Of a DNA stretch of 64,000 bases, positions 9,005-16,712 are shown in pieces. The position numbers and the translations under genes are program-made. The stretch is taken from contig UQVY01000002.1 in the NCBI GenBank assembly GCA_900544545.1, positions 1 to 64,000 of the forward strand, read 5' to 3'. Every line of letters begins with the position of its first letter. Position 1 is the stretch's first letter. The notes beneath the pieces were generated by a model. That model was given only the letters and a program-made list of their open reading frames with translations, made no database searches and was not told the DNA's origin. Source of the stretch: an uncultured Eubacteriales bacterium (lineage in GTDB: Bacteria > Bacillota > Clostridia > Christensenellales > CAG-314).

Positions 9005-10097
9005 TTGGTACAGATAGAAGATCTCAACAGAGATTTAAGAGAAACTTTGGCTAAATTGAAAGGGATAGGTGAGTCCCTTTGACTTGCCTGAACTGCAAGC
9101 CGAACTCGACGAACTGACAAAACAACAACATGCGGAAGATTTCTGGATGGATCAGGGCAACGCGCAGAAAGTCTCTCAAAGAGCAAAAGCCGTCGAAAAT
9201 AAGATAAATTCCTATCTTTCGCTGGAAAAGAAACTCACGGACGTCGCGGAACTGGTCGAAATGGCGGACGGCGACGAGGAACTTATAGAAGAAGCAGCCG
9301 CGGATTTCGAAAAACTTAAAAAAGAAGTCGCGGATCTCTATATTTCCACGCTTTTAAAGGGAAAATACGACGGCTATAACGCAATCCTTTCCCTTCACGC
9401 GGGCGCGGGCGGAACCGAAGCGCAGGATTGGGTGAGTATGCTTTACAGAATGTATACGCGCTACGCCGAAAGAAGAGGCTACAAGGTCCGTCTTATGGAT
9501 CTGCTCGACGGAGAAGAAGCCGGCATAAAATCCGTTACTTTTACAGTTGAGGGAGAAAACGCTTACGGCTACCTCAAAGCCGAAATGGGCGTCCACAGAC
9601 TGGTCAGAATATCGCCCTTCGATGCGAATAAACGCCGCCATACGAGCTTTGCTTCCCTTGAAGTTATGCCGGAAATCGACAACGATATCGATATCGTAAT
9701 CGACGAAAAAGACCTGAAAGTCGATACCTACCGCTCTTCGGGCGCGGGCGGTCAGCACGTCAATAAAACCGAGAGCGCAATCAGAATCACGCATATTCCT
9801 ACCGGAATCATAGTCGCCTGTCAGAACGAGAGAAGTCAGGTCCAGAACAGACTTCAGGCTATGGCGATGCTCAAGGGCAAGCTCATAGAACTCAAAGAGC
9901 GCGAACAGACCGAGGAAGCAAATTCCCTCAAGGGCGAAATCAAAAAAATCGAATGGGGAAGCCAGATCCGTTCCTACGTATTCTGCCCGTATACGCTCGT
10001 AAAAGACCACAGAACGGGCTTCGAAAACGCGAACATCGTGGACGTTATGGACGGAAACATTCAGCCGTTCATCGAAGATTATCTCGGAAAAATTTAA
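9005..10097 (+). CDS. prfB: peptide chain release factor 2, expressed through a programmed +1 frameshift
   Basis: The gene is read in two pieces. The first 25 codons run from TTG 9005 (preceded by GGTGAT) to CTT at 9077-9079, followed by an in-frame TGA at 9080-9082. The second frame starts at GAC 9081 and runs to 10097, giving about 363 residues. The slip site CTTTGAC and an AGGTGA anti-Shine-Dalgarno match a few bases upstream are the classical RF2 autoregulation signals: when RF2 is scarce, ribosomes pause at TGA and shift forward. The second part has GAGGQHVNKTESA, the GGQ loop that catalyses peptide release. An ATG at 8993 is an alternative start with a weaker ribosome binding site. Confidence 0.96.
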
Positions 10098-10230
10098 TTC
10101 AACGCGCCCGAAAACCCGACAAAAAACGTCGGAAATATACAAAAAAAACGTTAAAAATATGCAAAAAGAACGGCTTTAACTACGTTTCTCATAAGGATAT
10201 TAACTACGTATGGCACGGCCCGGTATCTAA

Positions 10231-10268
10231 GGGCGGACAGTTTCAACTGTCCGCCCTATTGGTTTTTT
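10231..10268 (+). terminator. terminator downstream of prfB
   Basis: GGGCGGACAG and CTGTCCGCCC form a perfect 10-bp stem around a 6-base loop, followed by TATTGG and seven T. It lies about 130 bp after the prfB stop codon. Confidence 0.85.
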
Positions 10269-10632
10269 TGTGTATTATGAAACTTCTTCGGGCGCAGGTT
10301 TTCATAGCGGAAATCGATGTTGAACTGCTGTATTGCGTGCGGATTTGCCGTGCCTTGCCGTTATTTCGCGGATAATAATTCTCTCTAAAGCTATCTGCAC
10401 TCATAACTTTAAGTATACCCGAAGAAGATGGCTGCTTCGGCGATGGTCATATAGCCGCTCCGGCAATCGTAGAACTTTTTGAATGTTTCTTTCTGCTCTT
10501 TTGGGAAGCTCATTTCAAGCTCCTCGTGATGCCTTGACTCCTATCCAAGAAGTTCTTTCATTTCTTTTGAATTGCTTTGACTGTCTGGTGAATTTATGCT
10601 TCCGCGCTAAAGTTCTTGACTATATTTTTCAC
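10256..10632 (-). pseudogene. decayed small gene(s), possibly excisionase/recombinase-like remnant
   Basis: The 680 bp between prfB and uppP hold no intact gene, but the minus strand has gene-like debris. A GTG at 10632 follows a perfect AGGAGGTG at 6 bases and yields only 12 codons (10594-10632). A second frame of 34 codons (10409-10513) has GAGGAG upstream and contains YMTIAEAAIFFGYT, which resembles the helix-turn-helix of excisionases. In another frame a tail ending NIDFRYENLRPKKFHN stops at 10256. Short pieces in different frames in one order suggest a gene broken by frameshifts. The family is a guess. Confidence 0.4.
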
Positions 10633-10779
10633 AGGTTGCACCTCCTGTTAGTACAACAACATACCCCGAAGAGAAGAAGCCCGACATTTTTTCGAAAATA
10701 AATCCCGGCTAAAAATTCGGATAGCGGCATAAAATAAAATTAACGGCAGGTATAATTTGTCGTTAAAGGAGAGAATAAA

Positions 10780-11556
10780 ATGGCTCTTTGGCAGGCGATA
10801 ATTTTCGGAATAATTCAGGGCGCGACGGAATTTCTGCCCGTATCGAGCAGCGGTCATCTGTTTCTGGCAGAAAGCCTTCTCGGAAGCTCGGCGGACATCG
10901 GTTTTTTCATATGGCTGCACGTAGGAACGCTCGCCGCGGTGTTGGTGTATTACCGCGAAACAATCGTAAGGCTTATCAAAAATCCGCGCGATCATCGGGT
11001 TTTATGCCTGATTATATCGAGCGCGCCGACCTTCGTAATCGCCGCCGTATGGAAGCTTTTTATGCCCGAGGGAACGGAAAAATATCTGCTTCCGTTCGGG
11101 TTTCTCGCAACCTTTGTTCTTTTGCTTCTGAATAAAAATAATCCACAGGCAGTCAAATCGATTTCCTCAATGCAAATCAAAGACGCGCTTATCGTCGGAG
11201 CCGTTCAGGGACTTGCAATTATTCCCGGGCTATCGCGGAGCGGTTCGACCGTTTCCGCGCTGAGGTTTTCCGGCTATGGGAGGGAGGAATCGGGCGAGTA
11301 TTCCTTTCTGCTGTCCGTCCCCGTCATTCTCGGAGGCGCGGCGGCGGACGTTTTTGAGGCAGTCTTACACGGGAAATCACTTTTTTCGGGCGGAACGCCT
11401 CTCGATTGCGTGAATAAAGCCGTCGGCGTTTTCATTTCGGCGACGGTCGGACTTATTGCGCTCGGAGCTGTGGAAAAGCTCTTGAAAAGCGGGAATTTTC
11501 GTAAATTCGCCTGGTATCTTCCCGTTCCGCTGCTGTTGTCGATTTTGTTGTTATAG
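10780..11556 (+). CDS. uppP: undecaprenyl-diphosphatase UppP (BacA)
   Basis: This 258-residue multi-pass membrane protein removes one phosphate from undecaprenyl pyrophosphate, recycling the lipid carrier of peptidoglycan and wall polymers; overproduction gives bacitracin resistance. Both active-site motifs are present: IQGATEFLPVSSSGHL near residue 11 and PGLSRSGSTVS near 150. AAAGGAGAGAATAAA gives a clear ribosome binding site, and TATAAT at 10751-10756 is a likely -10. It is a single-gene unit, convergent with the lipoprotein gene that ends at 11632. Confidence 0.96.
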   Translation: MALWQAIIFGIIQGATEFLPVSSSGHLFLAESLLGSSADIGFFIWLHVGTLAAVLVYYRETIVRLIKNPRDHRVLCLIISSAPTFVIAAVWKLFMPEGTEKYLLPFGFLATFVLLLLNKNNPQAVKSISSMQIKDALIVGAVQGLAIIPGLSRSGSTVSALRFSGYGREESGEYSFLLSVPVILGGAAADVFEAVLHGKSLFSGGTPLDCVNKAVGVFISATVGLIALGAVEKLLKSGNFRKFAWYLPVPLLLSILLL

Positions 11557-11583
11557 GGACGGAATATTTACAACCGAAATGGC

Positions 11584-11613
11584 AAAAAAAAGAGCTCCCC
11601 TATAAAGGGGAGC
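11584..11613 (-). terminator. terminator of the 415-residue pilin-like/lipoprotein unit
   Basis: On the minus strand GCTCCCC, a 6-base loop and GGGGAGC are followed by GA/CT and eight T. It sits 19 bp after the stop codon of the lipoprotein gene. Confidence 0.85.
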
Positions 11614-11631
11614 CAATAGTTAACCGTAGAG

Positions 11632-13038
11632 TTATGCTCCGGGATTTACTGCCGCAAGATCTGCGTTGAGATTGGGAACTTCTCTTTTAACGTCAGTAAA
11701 GTAGTTTTCAGCTGCTGTTATAACATAAGTTTTATCATTCACTTTGAAAGTACCTGCTCTTCTTCTGAAGCCGCCGACGAATTTACCAGTGGTGGAATCC
11801 TCGTAAACCGAGTTGGAAATAACGGTCACTCCCTCTTCCACAGTGTTGCCCGTAATGGCATAAGTTACATTAACGCTTTCAAGCGTACCTACTATACCGC
11901 CTACGTTTCTCGTACCTTTATTGGGAAGCATACCGCCGAGGACGGAAGCCGTAATAATAGAGGTTGCTTTTACGGTATTGCCGCTGATATTGGTTTCTGC
12001 ACCGCCGATAAAGGCTACCACACCGCCAAGGTCACGGGTGCCGTTGATGATTACGTCTACAGTGTTACCGGTTACGGTAAGCTTTGATCCCGCTCCGCCA
12101 TTCTGCTGACCGAGGATACCAGCGAGTTTATCGCCTTCACCGTCGCCCGAGGATTCTGCTACGGGGTTATGGCCTGCAATCGTTACTTTTACATTACAGT
12201 TTTTTACCGTAAGGTCGGAAGCGTTGCCGTAGGATGCGCCTACGATACCTGCGACACGGCCCATGCCTCTCATATACGCGTCTTTAACGGTAACGCCGTC
12301 AATAACGACCGTTCCGCTCTCACAACGGCCGATAACCACGCCGTAGTTCTTGCTAAGCTCTACGTCGCCCGTAAAATTATGGATATAGTTGACCGTGGGT
12401 TCGTCAAACTTAAGATTCGTTACGGTTACGTTTGCCTTTACGAAGCCGAGGAGACCCGCTGCGGAATTATTTTTGACTGTGTCAAAGGAAACCGCATTTT
12501 TGCTTGTTATGGTCATACCCTTGATTGTGTGACCGTTTCCGTTTATGGTAAGATCCGTGGTAACGTCCACGCTCTTCCACTGATATGCGGAAAGGTTATA
12601 GTCCTTGTTAAGAGCTATTTCGCCGCCGTCTTTGATGAGGTTATAAAGCTCTTTGCCGTCGCCTGTTACGCCTTCGTCAGCCCATGTTTTGGTTGCCACT
12701 TCGCCCATTACGTTGTAATAAATGGTAATGCTTACGCCCTGATAGGTGACCTTAAGGGTTTTTCTGCCTACGGTAGCCGTATCGAGCCTTCCGTCCACAA
12801 GACCTTCAACGGTCAGGCGGGAGTCGGTAAGCGCAATGGTCTGAGGAGCGGGATTACCGCCGACAAAGGAAATCTTTACGGTGAATTCTTTCGCTTCCAC
12901 TTTTTCGTTCAGCTTATAAGAAGCCGCGGGTGCTTTGGTAAATTCGATGGATTCGACCTTGGAAAGAAGGCCGCACGCCATAAGCATTACCAATGCCATT
13001 GCCAATACTGCAACAAGAATGATTTTTTGCTTTTTCAT
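11632..13038 (-). CDS. lipoprotein with Ig-like domain and probable beta-helix, partner of the 415-aa pilin-like protein
   Basis: The 468-residue product starts with a lipoprotein signal (MKKQKIILVAVLAMALVML) and the lipobox LMAC, so it should be anchored to the outer face of the membrane by a lipidated cysteine near residue 22. Residues ~28-110 form an Ig-like domain (SIEFTKAPAASYKLNEK ... KTLKVTYQGVSITIYYNV). The rest is rich in short strands with N/G turns (DLTINGNGHTIKGMTI, VGGIVG, NISGNTVKA), typical of a parallel beta-helix. It lies 58 bp after the pilin-like gene with AAAAAAGGAG before the ATG, so the pair is co-transcribed. A lipoprotein with the same plan follows the giant pilin-like gene at 23972. 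I know no named family; a cell-surface adhesin or anchor is an inference. Confidence 0.85.
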   Translation of the reverse strand: MKKQKIILVAVLAMALVMLMACGLLSKVESIEFTKAPAASYKLNEKVEAKEFTVKISFVGGNPAPQTIALTDSRLTVEGLVDGRLDTATVGRKTLKVTYQGVSITIYYNVMGEVATKTWADEGVTGDGKELYNLIKDGGEIALNKDYNLSAYQWKSVDVTTDLTINGNGHTIKGMTITSKNAVSFDTVKNNSAAGLLGFVKANVTVTNLKFDEPTVNYIHNFTGDVELSKNYGVVIGRCESGTVVIDGVTVKDAYMRGMGRVAGIVGASYGNASDLTVKNCNVKVTIAGHNPVAESSGDGEGDKLAGILGQQNGGAGSKLTVTGNTVDVIINGTRDLGGVVAFIGGAETNISGNTVKATSIITASVLGGMLPNKGTRNVGGIVGTLESVNVTYAITGNTVEEGVTVISNSVYEDSTTGKFVGGFRRRAGTFKVNDKTYVITAAENYFTDVKREVPNLNADLAAVNPGA

Positions 13039-13096
13039 GTTTTTTCTCCTTTTTTGTTTTTTTATGTAATCCGCCGAGCGGTTACAGTTGGTTTTT

Positions 13097-14344
13097 TTAT
13101 TTCTCTTTTATGGTGATAAGAAGGTTGAGTACCATTCCGTTTCCGTCGAAAGCCATAACCGTAATATCGTAAAAGTTTTCTGCTTTCGGGGTTTTAATGA
13201 CTGTAAGCGAAGTAACGCCGGAAAAAGCCTTCAAAAACGCCTGAGTGTTGATCTTTACCGACTTGCCGCCTGCGGCTACTGCGCTCGTATCAATAATGCT
13301 TTGCAGCAGGTTGATATTAAGCTCGCGATAGGATGATGACGGATTTGCTACCTGTTCTTCAATGTTGTCTCCCGATAACTTAGTGCACCCGAATTCCCTA
13401 CCGTTCACCGTTACGGTGATAAGTCTGTTACCTTCTTTAATACGGTTGTTGTCTATCTTGGTTTCGCTTAAGGAGCTTGCGGCTTTGATACTCTCGGAAA
13501 GCGCGCCCTCAAGAATTTTGGTTCCCGGCTTAGTCAATTCGAGCTTGGTTGCTGAAGAGATTTGGGTGAACGCGCCCGGCATAACGACTTCGACCGTCGC
13601 AGGGATTCTTATGTTCACACCTTCCGCTGCACTGACTATACCGCTCGTTGATGGAACAACCTTCAGATCGCTCGCAAACACAAAGTGCTTCAAATTGGCG
13701 CCGTTCTGGATAACGACACCCGAAGCGTTTATGTATGCCGTAGTTTTGATATCGAATTCTTCTACGACTTTTTTAACGGCAGCCTTTACACTTTCGGGGA
13801 GACTTTCAGTTCTCGGTACGATCGAGTTAGTGTAATCGCTGCTCTCCGAGATATTTCTCAGCTGGAAAAGCAGATTGGCTACGTTGGTTTTATCCTTGGT
13901 ATTGAGATAGAGATAACCGCTGACAAGCTCCTCGATTGAGCCGGGCGTGAAATCCGCGTAAACGGAATCGAGTCTGCTGCCGCTCGTGCCGCCGGGAGTT
14001 ATAAGAGGCTGCTGCGCAAGCTCGATTTTACCTTCGTTTTTGTTGTACCAGAAAGTGGATTGCGTGCCCTTCGGAGCAAAGGTAAAGTTCTTTTCCTCGC
14101 TGGAAACGATGGCTCTGACCTCGGGAGCCTCAAGCTTCGTCGCGTCGATACCGTTCGACAGGCAATAGGTCGAGAGAATGGTATTCATGTTTCTTACGTC
14201 CGAAACATCGCTGGCGATTCGTCCTTTTTCGATATTGTTCGCCACGTTCGGAATAATCACTGCCGCAAGAATACCGATGATCACGATAACGATAAGCAGC
14301 TCGACAAGCGTGAAGCCCTGATTTGTCTTTCTTTGTCTTTTCAT
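13097..14344 (-). CDS. type IV prepilin-like protein (415 aa)
   Basis: The N-terminus is a textbook prepilin: a 10-residue basic leader MKRQRKTNQG, then FTLVELLIVIVIIGILAAVI with Glu at mature position 5, which directs cleavage and N-methylation by a prepilin peptidase and assembly through the hydrophobic helix. The remaining ~380 residues are unusual and much longer than a pilin head. They are similar along their length to the first ~450 residues of the giant protein at 16713 (FWYNKNEGKIEL, GYLYLNT, and RIPATVEVVMPGAF, which resembles a BspA-type leucine-rich repeat). I start at ATG 14344, which has AAGGAGGAAAAAAA; the frame upstream lacks the signal. The gene has its own promoter about 260 bp upstream. 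Whether it forms a filament or a minor tip is unknown. Confidence 0.9.
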   Translation of the reverse strand: MKRQRKTNQGFTLVELLIVIVIIGILAAVIIPNVANNIEKGRIASDVSDVRNMNTILSTYCLSNGIDATKLEAPEVRAIVSSEEKNFTFAPKGTQSTFWYNKNEGKIELAQQPLITPGGTSGSRLDSVYADFTPGSIEELVSGYLYLNTKDKTNVANLLFQLRNISESSDYTNSIVPRTESLPESVKAAVKKVVEEFDIKTTAYINASGVVIQNGANLKHFVFASDLKVVPSTSGIVSAAEGVNIRIPATVEVVMPGAFTQISSATKLELTKPGTKILEGALSESIKAASSLSETKIDNNRIKEGNRLITVTVNGREFGCTKLSGDNIEEQVANPSSSYRELNINLLQSIIDTSAVAAGGKSVKINTQAFLKAFSGVTSLTVIKTPKAENFYDITVMAFDGNGMVLNLLITIKEK

Positions 14345-14455
14345 TTTTTTCCTCCTTTTCCTTTTTTCCGATACACGACCGGCGTCCGCATGCAGCGCTT
14401 CGTTATACACGTTGAATCGCAGCTCTTTTCCGCGACGTCAGCCGTCAAATCGCTA

Positions 14456-14474
14456 TGTGAAATTTTCTTTCACA
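14456..14474. promoter_or_regulatory. palindrome TGTGAAA-N5-TTTCACA, left copy
   Basis: The perfect 7-bp inverted repeat with a 5-base centre lies 112 bp upstream of the 415-aa prepilin-like start codon, inside its predicted leader. The matching copy is 126 bp upstream of the giant gene. It may be a protein-binding site or an RNA hairpin. Confidence 0.6.
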
Positions 14475-14612
14475 AATGAAATTCGATTTTTCACGCGATC
14501 GAAACGGCGTTCATTTTTGGTTGTCGAACGTCTTTTGGCTCGGATAAGCAGTATTTTCTGCAATTTTCCCCGATAAATTCATCGAAAAATGCCCGAAAAT
14601 ATGAGCACAGAC

Positions 14613-14642
14613 AGTATATCACGGCAAAATCAAGGCTGTCAA
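14613..14642 (-). promoter_or_regulatory. promoter of the 415-aa prepilin-like gene
   Basis: On the minus strand TTGACA (14637-14642), an 18-base spacer and TATACT (14613-14618) with an extended TGA. Transcription would begin near 14606, giving a leader of about 260 bases that includes the TGTGAAA palindrome. Confidence 0.75.
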
Positions 14643-14693
14643 CTGTTTTTATCCTGTTTCAACCGAATTTCACCTCGTTCACAAATTCGCCTT

Positions 14694-14729
14694 CAATGGT
14701 TCATCTTCGGGACGGTTTGTCCGGGAAGA
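14694..14729 (+). repeat. 36-bp perfect inverted repeat, left copy
   Basis: This 36-bp sequence, which starts CAATGGTTCATC and ends TTGTCCGGGAAGA, recurs without mismatch in reverse complement at 16302-16337. Relative to each pilin-like gene the two copies have the same orientation and sit 350 and 375 bp upstream of the start codons. Similarity stops sharply at both ends. Confidence 0.9.
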
Positions 14730-15687
14730 AGGCTTGGTTAAAGGATTATGGAACGCTTTTGTGAATTCCGACTCCCGCGCCTGTAACGCATTAAGCTTCA
14801 AACTAACTCGAAATTTACATAAAAGCCATACAATTATTTAAATAAAATAACGGATTTTCAAACGCTCTTTAAACGACTTTTTGTAATTATAAAAATAATT
14901 TAATTAAACGTATATATTATTATATCATAGTTGACGGACTTTTGTTTTTCGTGATAAAAAGAGTTCCTCGGTTCTCGTCTTGAAATGCAATTATCATAAT
15001 TCATTCATAACTTAACGCATATCTGTCGCAAAAGTCCCGAATTTTTCGAAAAAATTTACAAAACGGCTTATGTGTAAGATAAAAGGCTCTTTTTGGAGCT
15101 TAAACGGAATAATTTTTGTTTAATGCGTGAGAAATGTGAAAAAGAGCAACCGAAATCGGACAATTCCGAGAATTTTTCGTTAACTTCCGAGAATGAAAAA
15201 CTTCACGCTCCCGCGACTTCCGGAATCGGGGAAATTCCTTCGATTTCAAGCGGTTTTTGAACGCTTCGACAAAACTATTTTATTATAAAATCATTTATGC
15301 GCGAGTTTGAGGAACGTCCGTCGTTACTTTTTCATCGCGTTAAAAACGTTCGAAGAACGCAAATCCAAACGCCTTTCCGGCAACGGAAAAAAGCTCGAAA
15401 AGTCGGATATTTGCGGGATTTTTTCGGCGTTTTCGGCAAATCCCTTCCGCGTTTTTGAGAGCGAAAAAACGGAACTTTTCCGCGATTTCAAAAGGAAAAT
15501 CATCGGTTGATTGAAAATAAAAAAGCGTTTATTTTTGACGAAACGAGTTTCAAATTCGACAAAAAAACTCAAAATTCGCGCAAAAGGCTTTTTAAAAGGC
15601 GTATTAGCACTGTTTTTGCATAATAAAGCAGGAAACGCTTTGCTCCCGAGCGGGCGGACAAAAAGCAAATTCGATGATTGCAAATGC

Positions 15688-15716
15688 TTGACGAACAGGA
15701 GAAGGTATGGTAAAAT
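15688..15716 (+). promoter_or_regulatory. intergenic promoter facing the giant pilin-like gene
   Basis: TTGACG (15688-15693), a 17-base spacer and TAAAAT (15711-15716) with an extended TGG. About 30 bases after the expected start is a perfect hairpin, TTTTCCGA and TCGGAAAA around a T-run (15752-15777). It could drive a short RNA or a very long leader of the giant gene. Confidence 0.55.
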
Positions 15717-16174
15717 GTAGGCGTGATGGTGCGGGGACTGCGGAACGGCTGAGTTTTCCGATTTTTTTCGGAAAATGTATAGCATATTCTATCAGACTTT
15801 GCGTCGTTACGGGAAAAACCGATATACGGCAGCGTTTTTGTTTTCGGCACGTCCGTGGCGTTAACGCCGTTTTAAGGTTGCATTCAGGCAGAATACGACC
15901 GTTTGCGGCTTTTTCCCGCGTTATTTCGAAAAGTATTGCCTGCGGGCGGCGTTCGTCGGAATTTCGCCTTGCGGAGGATAGGATTCCCCCAAGAATCAGG
16001 CGCGAGCCGATGAGGTTTGCAGAGCGACGGCGAGCTTGAAATCCACTACTAACTTGCGACCCCGAGCTTTACCCGGCAACCTTCGTCTTATCCGAAACGA
16101 AGCGGGCGGCGGAAGTGAACTCAAGGCGATACTTTTTCGTTGTAACTGCTTGTGCGGCAAGATTTCGATTCGCG

Positions 16175-16211
16175 AACGTTGAATGTAACGAGATTATTAT
16201 TCAACGTTTTT
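16175..16211 (+). terminator. possible terminator-like hairpin upstream of the giant gene
   Basis: AACGTTGAAT and ATTCAACGTT form a perfect 10-bp inverted repeat with a 14-base loop, followed by a run of T. It lies between the intergenic promoter and the right 36-bp repeat. Confidence 0.4.
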
Positions 16212-16301
16212 CGGCGACGAATCCGGCGGGAAAATCCGAGGTTCGTGAGGTCTTATGCGCGCGGCGTAGGGTTCGATTTATCGCCCTGTATGAGCGGGGA
16301 A

Positions 16302-16337
16302 TCTTCCCGGACAAACCGTCCCGAAGATGAACCATTG
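16302..16337 (-). repeat. 36-bp perfect inverted repeat, right copy
   Basis: Exact reverse complement of 14694-14729. The two copies enclose 1572 bp. No target-site duplication or transposase is visible around them. Confidence 0.9.
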
Positions 16338-16567
16338 GGGACAATACGTGTCGAAACGGTGAAGAATTATGCCGACTTGCGAGACTTTTTCGAAGTTTTG
16401 CGCGGGTAAAGTCGGTCGCCGTTAAATGAAACTCTGAATTATTTTCTTGTTTTTAAAGACGAGATTTTGTCGGGTTCGGTTGGTTTTTCGGAAATTTTCG
16501 CAGTAAATCCGAATTTTCTCGGAAAAAGTTTCCGTAACGTTCAACGCGCGTCCTCATCCGAAGGGAA

Positions 16568-16587
16568 TGTGAAAAGCGCATTTCACA
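16568..16587. promoter_or_regulatory. palindrome TGTGAAA-N6-TTTCACA, right copy
   Basis: Perfect 7-bp arms with a 6-base centre, 126 bp upstream of the giant pilin-like start codon. It is the counterpart of 14456-14474 and is in the corresponding position. Confidence 0.6.
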
Positions 16588-16712
16588 CGGTTTTCAAAAA
16601 AGCCTGTTTTTCGAGATGAGGAAAAGTTTTCTTTTTTCACTTTGGAAAAAACCCGAAAATCCGCGCAAAAAAGCAAGAATTCGCACCCAAAAAAGGAAAA
16701 GGAGGAAACAAA

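Larger units (their letters stand above)
14345..16712. other. 2.4-kb non-coding divergent control region between the two pilin-like genes
   Basis: Short open frames exist in all phases, but none has a ribosome binding site, coding-like composition or a recognisable product, so I call no gene. The region has a very AT-rich block (about 14790-15140), two copies of a 36-bp sequence in opposite orientation, two copies of a TGTGAAA/TTTCACA palindrome, one promoter toward the 415-aa gene (14613-14642), one promoter facing the giant gene (15688-15716) and two hairpins (15752-15777, 16175-16211). No convincing promoter was found in the 375 bp directly before the giant gene. Confidence 0.7.

Noticed and set aside
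15307..16039. Short open frames in the divergent pilin control region (for example 15324-15785 minus, 15511-15720 plus, 15707-16039 plus)
   Set aside because: Basic, low-complexity or random-looking products, no ribosome binding sites, and several overlap on opposite strands. One overlaps the -10 element of a promoter.
14694..16337. Transposon with 36-bp terminal inverted repeats
   Set aside because: No transposase or target-site duplication is visible, and the placement of both copies relative to the two genes fits a control function better.
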